This document shows positions 5,836 to 11,375 of a DNA stretch of 11,375 nt, piece after piece (the first letter of the stretch is position 1; the number at the start of each line of letters is the position of its first letter). A model generated the notes under the pieces. The model made no database searches and was not told where the DNA came from. It worked only from the letters and a program-made list of their open reading frames with translations. This DNA is from UBA4615 sp044342535. Its GTDB lineage: Bacteria; Pseudomonadota; Gammaproteobacteria; Burkholderiales; Burkholderiaceae_E. A program made the translations under genes and the position numbers. The stretch is taken from NCBI GenBank assembly GCA_044342535.1, contig JBIIPQ010000111.1, forward strand, positions 1 to 11,375, in the 5' to 3' direction.

Positions 5836-7936
5836 GGGAGGTCTCCTGGACCATCCCATTGTGTCGGAGCAGGGCGTCGATGCTGGGGGCCCGACCTCTG
5901 AACGCCCGGAACGAGTCGATGGCCGGTCTGCTGCCGCCCACCGACAGGATCTCGTCGAGGAAGCGCCGCCCGGTGTCCGGGTTGAACACGCCTTCCTCCT
6001 CGAACGCCGCATAGCAGTCGGCCGACAGCACCTCGGCCCACTTGTAGCTGTAGTAGCCGGCCGCGTAGCCGCCCGCGAAGATGTGCGAGAAGCTGTTCTG
6101 GAAACGGTTGAAGTCCGGCGGCACGAGGACCGCGACCTCGCCGCGGACTTCGTCGAGCAGCTGCTGCACGGTGCGTGCGCCTGACCCGTCGACGTCGGCG
6201 AACTCAGCATGCAGCCGCATGTCGAAGAGGGAGAACTCCACCTGGCGCAGCGTCTGCATGCCGCTCTGGAAGTTCTTGGCCGCCAGCATCCGCTCGAAGA
6301 GGGCGCGCGGCAGCGGTGCGCCGGTGTCGACGTGGGCGCTCATCGTGCTGACGATGTCCCACTCCCAGCAGAAGTTCTCCATGAACTGGCTGGGCAGCTC
6401 GACCGCGTCCCACTCCACGCCCGAGATGCCCGAGACGCCGAGTTCGTCGACGCGGGTGAGCATGTGGTGCAGCCCGTGACCGAACTCGTGGAAGAGCGTG
6501 ATCACGTCGTCGTGGGTGAGCAGCGCGGGCTTGTCGCCGACGGGCGACTGCACGTTGCAGATCAGGTAGGCCACCGGCGTCTGCGCGCCGCCCTGCAGGC
6601 GCTTGCGGCCGCGCGCGTCGTTCATCCAGGCGCCGGGACGCTTGCTCGGGCGGGCGTACATGTCGAGGTAGAACTGGCCGATCAGATGGCCCGCGCGCTC
6701 GATGCGGTAGAAGCGCACGTCGGGATGCCAGGTCTCGGCGGTGTCGGGCGCGAGCTTGACGTCGAACAGCCGCTCGATCAGCCCGAACAGGCCGTCGAGC
6801 ACACGCGGCAGCTGGAAGTACTGCTTGACCTCGTTGTCGGAGAACGCATAGCGCGCTTCCTTGAGCTTCTCGCTGGCGAACGGAATGTCCCAGGCGGCGA
6901 GCGGCTCGAGGCCGAGCGTCTCCTTCGCGAAGGTGCGCAGCTCAGCCATGTCGCGCTGGGCGGAGGGCCGGGCGCGGGCCGCCAGGTCGCGCAGGAACTC
7001 GACGACCTGCTCGGGCGAATCGGCCATCTTCGCCACCAGCGAGACGTCGGCGAAGCTCGGGTAGCCGAGCAGGCGGGCTTCCTCGGCGCGCAGGGCGAGC
7101 GTCTCGTCGATGATCGGACCGTTGTCCTGCGCCGGGTCGGCGCCGAGCTCCGAGGCACGGGTGACGTAGGCGCGGTACAGCGCCTCGCGCAGCGAGCGGT
7201 CCTCGCCGTACTGCATCACCGGGAAGTACGAGGGGAACTGCAGGCTGAAGCGCCAGCCGGCGACGCCCGCGCGCTCGGCTTCCTGGCGCGCGGCCTGGCG
7301 GGCGTCCTCGGGCAGGCCGGCCAGGCGCGCCTCGTCGGTGACGTCGAGCGTGAACGCCTTGGTCGCGTCGAGCACGTTCTCGCCGAACTTCTGGTTGAGC
7401 GCGGCGCCCCGCTCCTGGATCTCGGCGAAGCGCTCGCGGGCGGGCGACACCAGCTCGGCGCCGCCCAGTCGGAAGCCGCGGATCGCATGCTCGACGATGC
7501 GCTGGCGGGCCGGCGACAGCGTCGCGAACTCGGGCGCGGCCTGCAGCGCCTTGTACTTCGCGAACAGCGCGGCGTTCTGGCCGAGCGCGGTCCAGAACTC
7601 GGTAGCGCGCGGCAGGTTCTCGTTGTAGACCGCACGCAGCTCGGGCGTGTCGGCCACGGAGTTCAGGTGCCCGACCACGCCCCACACTCGGCCCAGGCGC
7701 TCGGTGGCGTCCTCGAGTGGCTGGACGAAGTCGACCCAGGTCGCCGGGGTGGACGCCGACTCGGCGCGCTCGACCGCCGTGCGCGCCTCGGCCAGCGCCA
7801 CGTCGAGCGCCGGCGTGACCAGGGCGGGCTCGAAGGCGGCGAACCGCGGCAGGTCGGAGAAGTCGAGCAGCGGGTTGGGGGCGGCGGCGGTGGCGGTGTC
7901 GGTCATGTCGATGGGTCGGGTGCGTGCGTCGGACAT
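5822..7936 (-). CDS. prlC: M3 family oligopeptidase (oligopeptidase A-like)
   Basis: This is a cytoplasmic zinc metallopeptidase that degrades short peptides, including signal-peptide fragments. From the ATG at 7936 it has 704 residues (E. coli PrlC has 680). An alternative ATG at 7906 gives 694. Neither has a good ribosome site, so the start is uncertain. The zinc site is clear: LFHEFGHGLH at 481-490 supplies His483, Glu484 and His487, and Glu513 in VELPSQF is the third ligand, aligned with Glu502 of thimet oligopeptidase with one residue more between them. FSHIFAGGYAAGYYSYKWAE (617-636) is the conserved substrate-binding tail motif. An N-terminal helical half (1-300) and C-terminal catalytic half are as expected, with no break. 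The gene follows folD by 109 bases and overlaps the DUF4124-glutaredoxin gene downstream. Confidence 0.93.
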   Translation of the reverse strand: MSDARTRPIDMTDTATAAAPNPLLDFSDLPRFAAFEPALVTPALDVALAEARTAVERAESASTPATWVDFVQPLEDATERLGRVWGVVGHLNSVADTPELRAVYNENLPRATEFWTALGQNAALFAKYKALQAAPEFATLSPARQRIVEHAIRGFRLGGAELVSPARERFAEIQERGAALNQKFGENVLDATKAFTLDVTDEARLAGLPEDARQAARQEAERAGVAGWRFSLQFPSYFPVMQYGEDRSLREALYRAYVTRASELGADPAQDNGPIIDETLALRAEEARLLGYPSFADVSLVAKMADSPEQVVEFLRDLAARARPSAQRDMAELRTFAKETLGLEPLAAWDIPFASEKLKEARYAFSDNEVKQYFQLPRVLDGLFGLIERLFDVKLAPDTAETWHPDVRFYRIERAGHLIGQFYLDMYARPSKRPGAWMNDARGRKRLQGGAQTPVAYLICNVQSPVGDKPALLTHDDVITLFHEFGHGLHHMLTRVDELGVSGISGVEWDAVELPSQFMENFCWEWDIVSTMSAHVDTGAPLPRALFERMLAAKNFQSGMQTLRQVEFSLFDMRLHAEFADVDGSGARTVQQLLDEVRGEVAVLVPPDFNRFQNSFSHIFAGGYAAGYYSYKWAEVLSADCYAAFEEEGVFNPDTGRRFLDEILSVGGSRPAIDSFRAFRGRAPSIDALLRHNGMVQETSHAAA

Positions 7937-8009
7937 GACGCGGATTGTCGCTCGGCTGGCGTGGCCGCGCCTTCATCGGGGTCACAGGGAGGGAGGCGGG
8001 GGCCGCATC

Positions 8010-8029
8010 GGCCGACCGGGGCCGACCGG
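8010..8029. repeat. Tandem 10-bp repeat between folD and the M3 peptidase gene
   Basis: GGCCGACCGG occurs twice head to tail (8010-8019, 8020-8029) in the 109-bp gap downstream of folD. The gap is GC-rich and otherwise holds only the folD 3' hairpin. It may be a slippage product. Confidence 0.5.
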
Positions 8030-8031
8030 CG

Positions 8032-8054
8032 GCCCGCTGGGCGCGTCAGCGGGC
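8032..8054 (-). terminator. Hairpin spanning the folD stop codon
   Basis: GCCCGCTG at 8032-8039 and CAGCGGGC at 8047-8054 form an 8-bp perfect stem with a seven-base loop that includes part of the folD stop (8046-8048). No T-run follows on the minus strand, so a partial terminator or 3'-end stabiliser is more likely than a strong terminator, and transcription may continue into the M3 peptidase gene. Confidence 0.35.
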
Positions 8055-8897
8055 GCCGCGCTCGGCCGCTTCGAGGGTGTTGACCAGCAGCATCGCGCGG
8101 GTCATCGGGCCGACGCCGCCCGGCACCGGCGTGATCGCGCTGGCCACCCGGCTCACACCGGCGAAGTCCACGTCGCCGCACAGCTTGCCGTCGGCGCCGC
8201 GGTTCATGCCGACGTCGATTACCGTGGCGCCCGGCTTGACCATGTCGGCGGTGACCAGGTTCGGACGGCCGACTGCGGCGACCAGCACGTCCGCGCGGCG
8301 CGTGTGCGCGGCGAGGTCTCTGGTGCGACTGTGGCAAATCGTCACCGTCGCGCCGGCTGCCAGCAGCATCAGCGCCTGCGGCTTACCGACGATGTTGCTG
8401 CGGCCGATGACCACCGCCTCGGCGCCGTCGAGCCGCGTGCCGGCGAGCTCGAGCAGCTTCATCACGCCATAGGGCGTGCAGGGGCGAAAGAGCGGCTCGC
8501 CGACCACCAGCTGGCCGACGTTGCTCACGTGGAAGCCGTCGGCGTCCTTGGCGGGCGAGATCGCCTCGATCACCCGGTGCTCGTCGATGTGCTTCGGCAA
8601 AGGCAGCTGCACCAGGATGCCGTGCACCGCCGGGTCCGCGTTCAGCGCGGCGATGCGCTCGAGCAGTGCGGCCTCGGAGGTGTCCGCCGGCAGCCGATCG
8701 AGCGTCGACGCGATGCCGACCTCGGCGCAGTCCTTGACCTTGTTGCGGACGTAGACCGCGGAGGCGGGGTTCTCGCCGACCAGCACGACGGCCAGGCCCG
8801 GCACGATGCCGCGGGCAGCGAGGGCGGCGACACGGCGCGCCACGTCGTCGCGGATGGAGCGGGCAAGCGCGTTGCCGTCGATGAGTCGGGCGGTCAT
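8046..8897 (-). CDS. folD: Bifunctional methylenetetrahydrofolate dehydrogenase/cyclohydrolase
   Basis: FolD interconverts 5,10-methylene-, 5,10-methenyl- and 10-formyl-tetrahydrofolate with NADP, feeding one-carbon units to purine and formyl-Met synthesis in the cytoplasm. The ATG at 8897 gives 283 residues, the usual length. The frame is open to 8951, but the extra 18 residues are Pro/Ser/Ala-rich and not seen in FolD, so the shorter start is chosen although no strong ribosome site is present. Landmarks are the catalytic YVRNK (Tyr49, Lys53), GILVQLPLP (93-101), KDADGFH (117-123), the NADP-binding GRSNIVGKP (165-173), and the C-terminal TPVPGGVGPMT (256-266). All catalytic residues are intact. 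It is the first gene of the minus-strand row and is transcribed away from the TAXI-domain gene. Confidence 0.96.
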   Translation of the reverse strand: MTARLIDGNALARSIRDDVARRVAALAARGIVPGLAVVLVGENPASAVYVRNKVKDCAEVGIASTLDRLPADTSEAALLERIAALNADPAVHGILVQLPLPKHIDEHRVIEAISPAKDADGFHVSNVGQLVVGEPLFRPCTPYGVMKLLELAGTRLDGAEAVVIGRSNIVGKPQALMLLAAGATVTICHSRTRDLAAHTRRADVLVAAVGRPNLVTADMVKPGATVIDVGMNRGADGKLCGDVDFAGVSRVASAITPVPGGVGPMTRAMLLVNTLEAAERGAR

Positions 8898-8941
8898 GGG
8901 GCGGGGCGGATCGCTGAGCGCCGCAGAGGGCGTGGGCGCGG

Positions 8942-8967
8942 AGGTTAGCACGCCCGTCTGCTACCCT
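8942..8967. promoter_or_regulatory. Divergent extended -10 elements forming an inverted repeat
   Basis: The plus strand has TGCTACCCT at 8959-8967, an extended -10 pattern (TG, one base, TACCCT). The minus strand has TGCTAACCT at 8950-8942 with the same layout. The two are 8/9 identical as an inverted repeat around an eight-base spacer. No -35 element is evident on either side, as is common for extended -10 promoters. The plus-strand element ends eight bases before the ATG at 8976, so that gene may be read from a leaderless or nearly leaderless message, in keeping with its lack of a ribosome site. An operator role is an alternative. Confidence 0.4.
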
Positions 8968-8975
8968 CCGACGGC

Positions 8976-10289
8976 ATGAATCGCACCCTGCGCAGGCTAT
9001 TCGTGTCGCTCCGCGCAGCCCTCGTGGCGGGGGGGCCGTTCGTGCTGATCGCGGTCGGCCTGCTGGTGCTGGCTTACCGTGTCCTGCAGCCGAATCCGCC
9101 GCGCCATGCCGTCATGGTGACCGGCCCCGAGCAGAGCGCGTTCGATGCGTTCGGCGAGCAGTACCGCAGCGCGCTGGCCAGGCAGGGCATCACGCTGGAG
9201 CTGCGGCGGACCGGCGGGGCCGTCGCCAATCTCGCTGCGCTGCACGACCCCGACGGCGACGTCGCGTTCGGCTTCGTGCAGGGCGGGCTCGCCTCGCAGG
9301 ACGAGGCCGCGCGCGAGGGCCTCAGCACACTCGGCAGCCTGTTCTACGAGCCGGTCTGGATCTTCCACCGGCGTACGCCGCCCAAGGGCCGGTCGACGCG
9401 CCTCACCGACCTCGGCGGCCTGCGGGTGAACGTCGGCACACCGCAGTCCGGCACGCCCGAGCTCTTCGCGCGGCTGCTCGAGGCCAACCGCATCGACCCC
9501 GCGCGGCTCGAGCGTTCCGGGCTCGGCGACACCGAGGCCGTGATCGAGCTGCTCGACGGCCGGCTCGACGCAGTGGTGTTCGTCTCGGCGCCCGAGTCGC
9601 AGCTCGTGCAGATGCTGCTGCAGACGCCCGGCATCGGTCTGCTCGACTTCCCGCAGGCCGAGGCCTACGCGCGCCGGTATCCGTTCCTGTCGCCGGTGAC
9701 GCTGCCGCGCGGCATCGTGTCCATCGACCGGGACATCCCGCTGCGCAACCATCCGCTGGTCGCCACCACCACCTCGCTCGTCGTGCGCGAGGGCACGCAT
9801 CCGGCGCTGGTGCAGCTGATGGTGCAGGCCGCCGATCGGATCCACGGCGGCCCGGGCTGGTTCCGCCGCAGCGGCGAGTTTCCGACGCCGCGCGGCGCCG
9901 AGCTGCCGGTGGCCAAGGAGGCCGCGCGCTTCTATGCCGACGGCGAGCCGTTCCTGCAGCGCTACATGCCGTGGTGGGTCGCGAACCTGCTCGATCGCAT
10001 GTGGCTGGCGCTCGCCGCCATCGTGGCCGTGCTGCTGCCGCTGTCGCGCATCGTGCCGCCGCTCTACGAGTTCCGGGTGCGCTCGCGGGTGTTCCGCTGG
10101 TACGCGCAGCTGCGCGCGATCGAGGACGAGCTCGTCGGGCCGCTCGAGCCCGAGGCGAAGGCGGCGCTGCGGACCCGGCTCGATGCGCTCGACGCGCGGG
10201 TCGAGAAGGTCGCCGTGCCGCTGTCCTATGCCGACGAGCTGTACGCGCTGAGGAGCAACATCGGCATGGTGCGAACCCGGCTCGGGTGA
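8976..10289 (+). CDS. Membrane-anchored TAXI-family solute-binding protein
   Basis: The TAXI family comprises binding proteins of TRAP transporters that take glutamate-like or related acids. This 437-residue member is unusual in shape. A helix at about 17-36 anchors the N terminus, and a TAXI/NMT1-like binding domain covers about 44-320, with VTGPEQSAFDAFGEQY (48-63), LRRTGGAVANLAALHDPDGD (76-95) and LRVNVGTPQSGTPELFARLL (149-168). A second helix at about 341-361 leads to a charged, helical tail (370-437). The binding domain should lie in the periplasm and the tail in the cytoplasm. Classical TAXI proteins are soluble and about 320 residues long. No DctM/DctQ-like permease gene is nearby, so transport by itself is not supported; a sensing or accessory role is possible. 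Translation starts at 8976 without a clear ribosome site. The next features downstream are two tRNA genes. Confidence 0.78.
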   Translation: MNRTLRRLFVSLRAALVAGGPFVLIAVGLLVLAYRVLQPNPPRHAVMVTGPEQSAFDAFGEQYRSALARQGITLELRRTGGAVANLAALHDPDGDVAFGFVQGGLASQDEAAREGLSTLGSLFYEPVWIFHRRTPPKGRSTRLTDLGGLRVNVGTPQSGTPELFARLLEANRIDPARLERSGLGDTEAVIELLDGRLDAVVFVSAPESQLVQMLLQTPGIGLLDFPQAEAYARRYPFLSPVTLPRGIVSIDRDIPLRNHPLVATTTSLVVREGTHPALVQLMVQAADRIHGGPGWFRRSGEFPTPRGAELPVAKEAARFYADGEPFLQRYMPWWVANLLDRMWLALAAIVAVLLPLSRIVPPLYEFRVRSRVFRWYAQLRAIEDELVGPLEPEAKAALRTRLDALDARVEKVAVPLSYADELYALRSNIGMVRTRLG

Positions 10290-10317
10290 GGGCGTGCACG
10301 GATCGGTCCGCGTCCGT

Positions 10318-10346
10318 TTCGAGGACTCGCGCGCTTCGGGTACACT
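10318..10346 (+). promoter_or_regulatory. Possible weak upstream promoter
   Basis: TTCGAG (10318-10323) is separated by 17 bases from TACACT (10341-10346). It lies between the TAXI-domain gene and the tRNA promoter. The match to sigma70 elements is modest, and nothing else supports it. The rest of 10290-10389 holds no gene or strong hairpin that I can see. Confidence 0.2.
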
Positions 10347-10389
10347 TCGCGCTCGCTGTCCAGGCGGTCGCGGCTCACCCGGCCTCGAC

Positions 10390-10418
10390 TTGCAAGGCCA
10401 GTGACCCGTCGCTATAAT
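10390..10418 (+). promoter_or_regulatory. Sigma70 promoter of the tRNA-Ala/tRNA-Glu operon
   Basis: TTGCAA (10390-10395) and a perfect TATAAT (10413-10418) are separated by the optimal 17 bases. Transcription should begin near 10425, a few bases before tRNA-Ala. A GC-rich stretch, GGCGGGC, follows the -10 box. Such a discriminator is the hallmark of stringently controlled stable-RNA promoters, so repression by ppGpp/DksA on starvation is likely. Confidence 0.85.
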
Positions 10419-10432
10419 GGCGGGCTTTCGTC

Positions 10433-10508
<76 letters not shown>

Positions 10509-10559
10509 CGAAGCCGCATCACCTGAAGTCGTCCCAGCAGTCACCGCAGCACCCGCCTC

Positions 10560-10635
10560 GTCCCGTTCGTCTAGAGGCCTAGGACACTACCCTTTCACGG
10601 TAGCTACAGGGGTTCGAATCCCCTACGGGACGCCA
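10560..10635 (+). tRNA. tRNA-Glu(TTC)
   Basis: This 76-base gene has acceptor stem GTCCCGT paired with ACGGGAC, discriminator G and an encoded CCA (10633-10635). The anticodon stem CTACC/GGTAG (10587-10591, 10599-10603) encloses CTTTCAC with anticodon TTC at 10594-10596, reading GAA and GAG. It follows tRNA-Ala by 51 bases and shares its promoter. Its 3' half is intact, and an integrase-like remnant lies downstream, so the gene has probably served as an attachment site. Confidence 0.97.
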
Positions 10636-10652
10636 GCACCTTCCAGGTGCTG
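10634..10652 (+). terminator. Hairpin overlapping the CCA end of tRNA-Glu
   Basis: CAGCACCT (10634-10641) and AGGTGCTG (10645-10652) form an 8-bp stem with a three-base loop. It starts inside the encoded CCA, which is unusually close. It is followed by GAGCAGAAACAAATC with no T-run. It could be the stem of an intrinsic terminator whose T-tract was replaced by inserted DNA, or a processing signal. Confidence 0.4.
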
Positions 10653-10701
10653 AGCAGAAACAAATCCCCAGGTAATTCAAAGAGTCGAGAAGGCGGCTTG
10701 C

Positions 10702-10727
10702 CCGCACTTTCCGCACATTTGCCGCAC
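10702..10727. repeat. Three CCGCAC repeats before the integrase remnant
   Basis: CCGCAC occurs at 10702-10707, 10711-10716 and 10722-10727, each followed by short A/T tracts, so repeat starts are 9 and 11 bases apart, about one helical turn. They lie between tRNA-Glu and the integrase remnant, where integrase arm sites or excisionase sites are often found. That role is inferred. The rest of 10653-10842 shows no supportable gene. Confidence 0.45.
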
Positions 10728-10842
10728 AAACGGACGGGATGCCACGCAAAAGCGTGTGCGGCCGTCCGGGGTGTCCGGTCCGCGTCGGGATAACCCCGGT
10801 GACTAGACGTGGCCCGTTCACCTCGAACGACGAGGCCAAATC

Positions 10843-11285
10843 GTGTCGGACACTGCGCACCTGCGCATCACGTACCTCCATGCATACCGACGCGGCTGCC
10901 TGTACCGCCGCCGAGTTCCCGCCACCCTGACCGGGGCGCTCAAGGACCGCGCGGTCCTCGAGATTCCACTGCCCAAGGTCCCGCCCGCCGAGCACGCGAA
11001 GCTCGTCGAGCAGCACAACGAGGCGTTCGAGCGCACCGTCGCAAGCGCCCGCGCCGGCCGAAGGCCGGACGCGAAGCGACCCTTCGTGAAACCGACATCC
11101 CGGTCGTCGCCCAGGCTTGGGAGGGGCTGCACCTCGCCGCCGACGACGAGCAGCGCGACCGCTGTGTCACGGACACCGATTTCGAAGCGGAGGAGGCACT
11201 CGCCGCCCTGACGCTCGAGCAGCGCAAGCGCGAGCGGGCCCGCAACTGCATCGAGGCCGACCGGGCCGTATTCCTTGCCGAGTGA
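10843..11285 (+). pseudogene. Frameshifted, truncated tyrosine-integrase-like gene
   Basis: The first part reads from a GTG at 10843, behind GAGG at 10832-10835, for about 70 codons. It contains YRRGCLYRRRVPATLTGAL (residues 15-33), which resembles the N-terminal region of phage-type integrases, where an Arg-Arg-Val-Pro motif follows a short aromatic strand. The likely continuation, TDIPVVAQAWEGLHLAADDE and a charged helical stretch ending in VFLAE before a TGA at 11283-11285, is in another frame, so about one base has been lost near 11050-11070. Integrases have about 400 residues. Here the catalytic domain with its Arg/His/Arg/Tyr residues is absent, and the following 90 bases do not continue it. 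It is called a relic of a genomic island that entered at tRNA-Glu. The family call rests on a short motif and the location. Confidence 0.5.
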
Positions 11286-11299
11286 CAGTGGCTAGGCCC

Positions 11300-11358
11300 G
11301 GCTCAGGTTGGTTGGCGCAACCCATTGAGTTTGAACGATACATATGATGGCCTGAGCC
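11300..11358. repeat. 8-bp inverted repeat at the window end
   Basis: GGCTCAGG (11300-11307) and CCTGAGCC (11351-11358) are exact inverted copies separated by 43 bases of less GC-rich DNA that includes the palindrome CATATG (11341-11346). It follows the integrase remnant. No gene is supportable here; an ATG at 11344 meets a stop after three codons. Confidence 0.3.
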
Positions 11359-11375
11359 ATTGCGCCGCGCTTGCG

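Noticed and set aside
5836..6210. N-terminal extension of the DUF4124-glutaredoxin protein
   Set aside because: The extra 125 residues are Ser/Arg-rich shadow of the peptidase gene. The signal peptide begins at 5835 behind a good ribosome site.
6209..8083. Plus-strand open frame of 624 codons opposite the M3 peptidase
   Set aside because: No recognisable domain and low-complexity composition. The minus strand encodes a complete peptidase with its zinc site, so this is an antisense shadow.
8898..8951. N-terminal extension of FolD
   Set aside because: The 18 extra residues are not family-like and would cover the divergent promoter elements.

Overview
The window looks like chromosomal DNA from a GC-rich betaproteobacterium, most likely of the order Burkholderiales. 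The base composition appears to be near 70% GC, judged by eye and not counted. Supporting this are a complete tripartite tricarboxylate transporter (TctC/Bug type), a TAXI-family binding protein, a DUF4124 protein and a tRNA-Ala(GGC)/tRNA-Glu(TTC) pair. No species can be named from sequence alone.

Layout. (1) Positions 96-4290, plus strand: a transport operon made of a periplasmic binding protein (TctC), a small membrane subunit (TctB), a large membrane subunit (TctA) and a PanE/ApbA-family 2-ketoacid reductase. A very stable hairpin separates tctC from tctB. (2) Positions 4337-8897, minus strand, read right to left: folD, an M3 oligopeptidase (PrlC-like), a secreted DUF4124-glutaredoxin fusion whose start overlaps the peptidase stop, and a fumarylacetoacetate-hydrolase (FAH) family enzyme. 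The FAH gene converges on the reductase gene across a short hairpin-containing gap. Its own leader can fold into two nested stems that cover the ribosome-binding site. (3) Positions 8898-8975: a divergent promoter region with a near-perfect inverted repeat. (4) Positions 8976-10289, plus strand: a TAXI-type binding domain held between two membrane helices, with no TRAP permease gene nearby. (5) Positions 10390-10635: a strong sigma70-like promoter and two tRNA genes. (6) Positions 10636-11375: a degenerate end of an integrated element, with short CCGCAC repeats and a frameshifted, truncated integrase-like gene.

How the genes fit together. The Tct genes would capture and import an organic acid, and the linked reductase could act on a 2-oxoacid derived from it. 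The FAH enzyme may be a separate catabolic function, since it lies on the opposite strand. folD and the M3 peptidase are housekeeping genes of one-carbon metabolism and peptide turnover. The tRNA-Glu gene has probably served as an integration site, and the integrase fragment next to it is a scar of that event.

I see no clear new multi-gene system. The best leads are the structured leader of the FAH gene, the orphan membrane-anchored TAXI protein, the folD/TAXI divergent promoter repeat and the integrase remnant.
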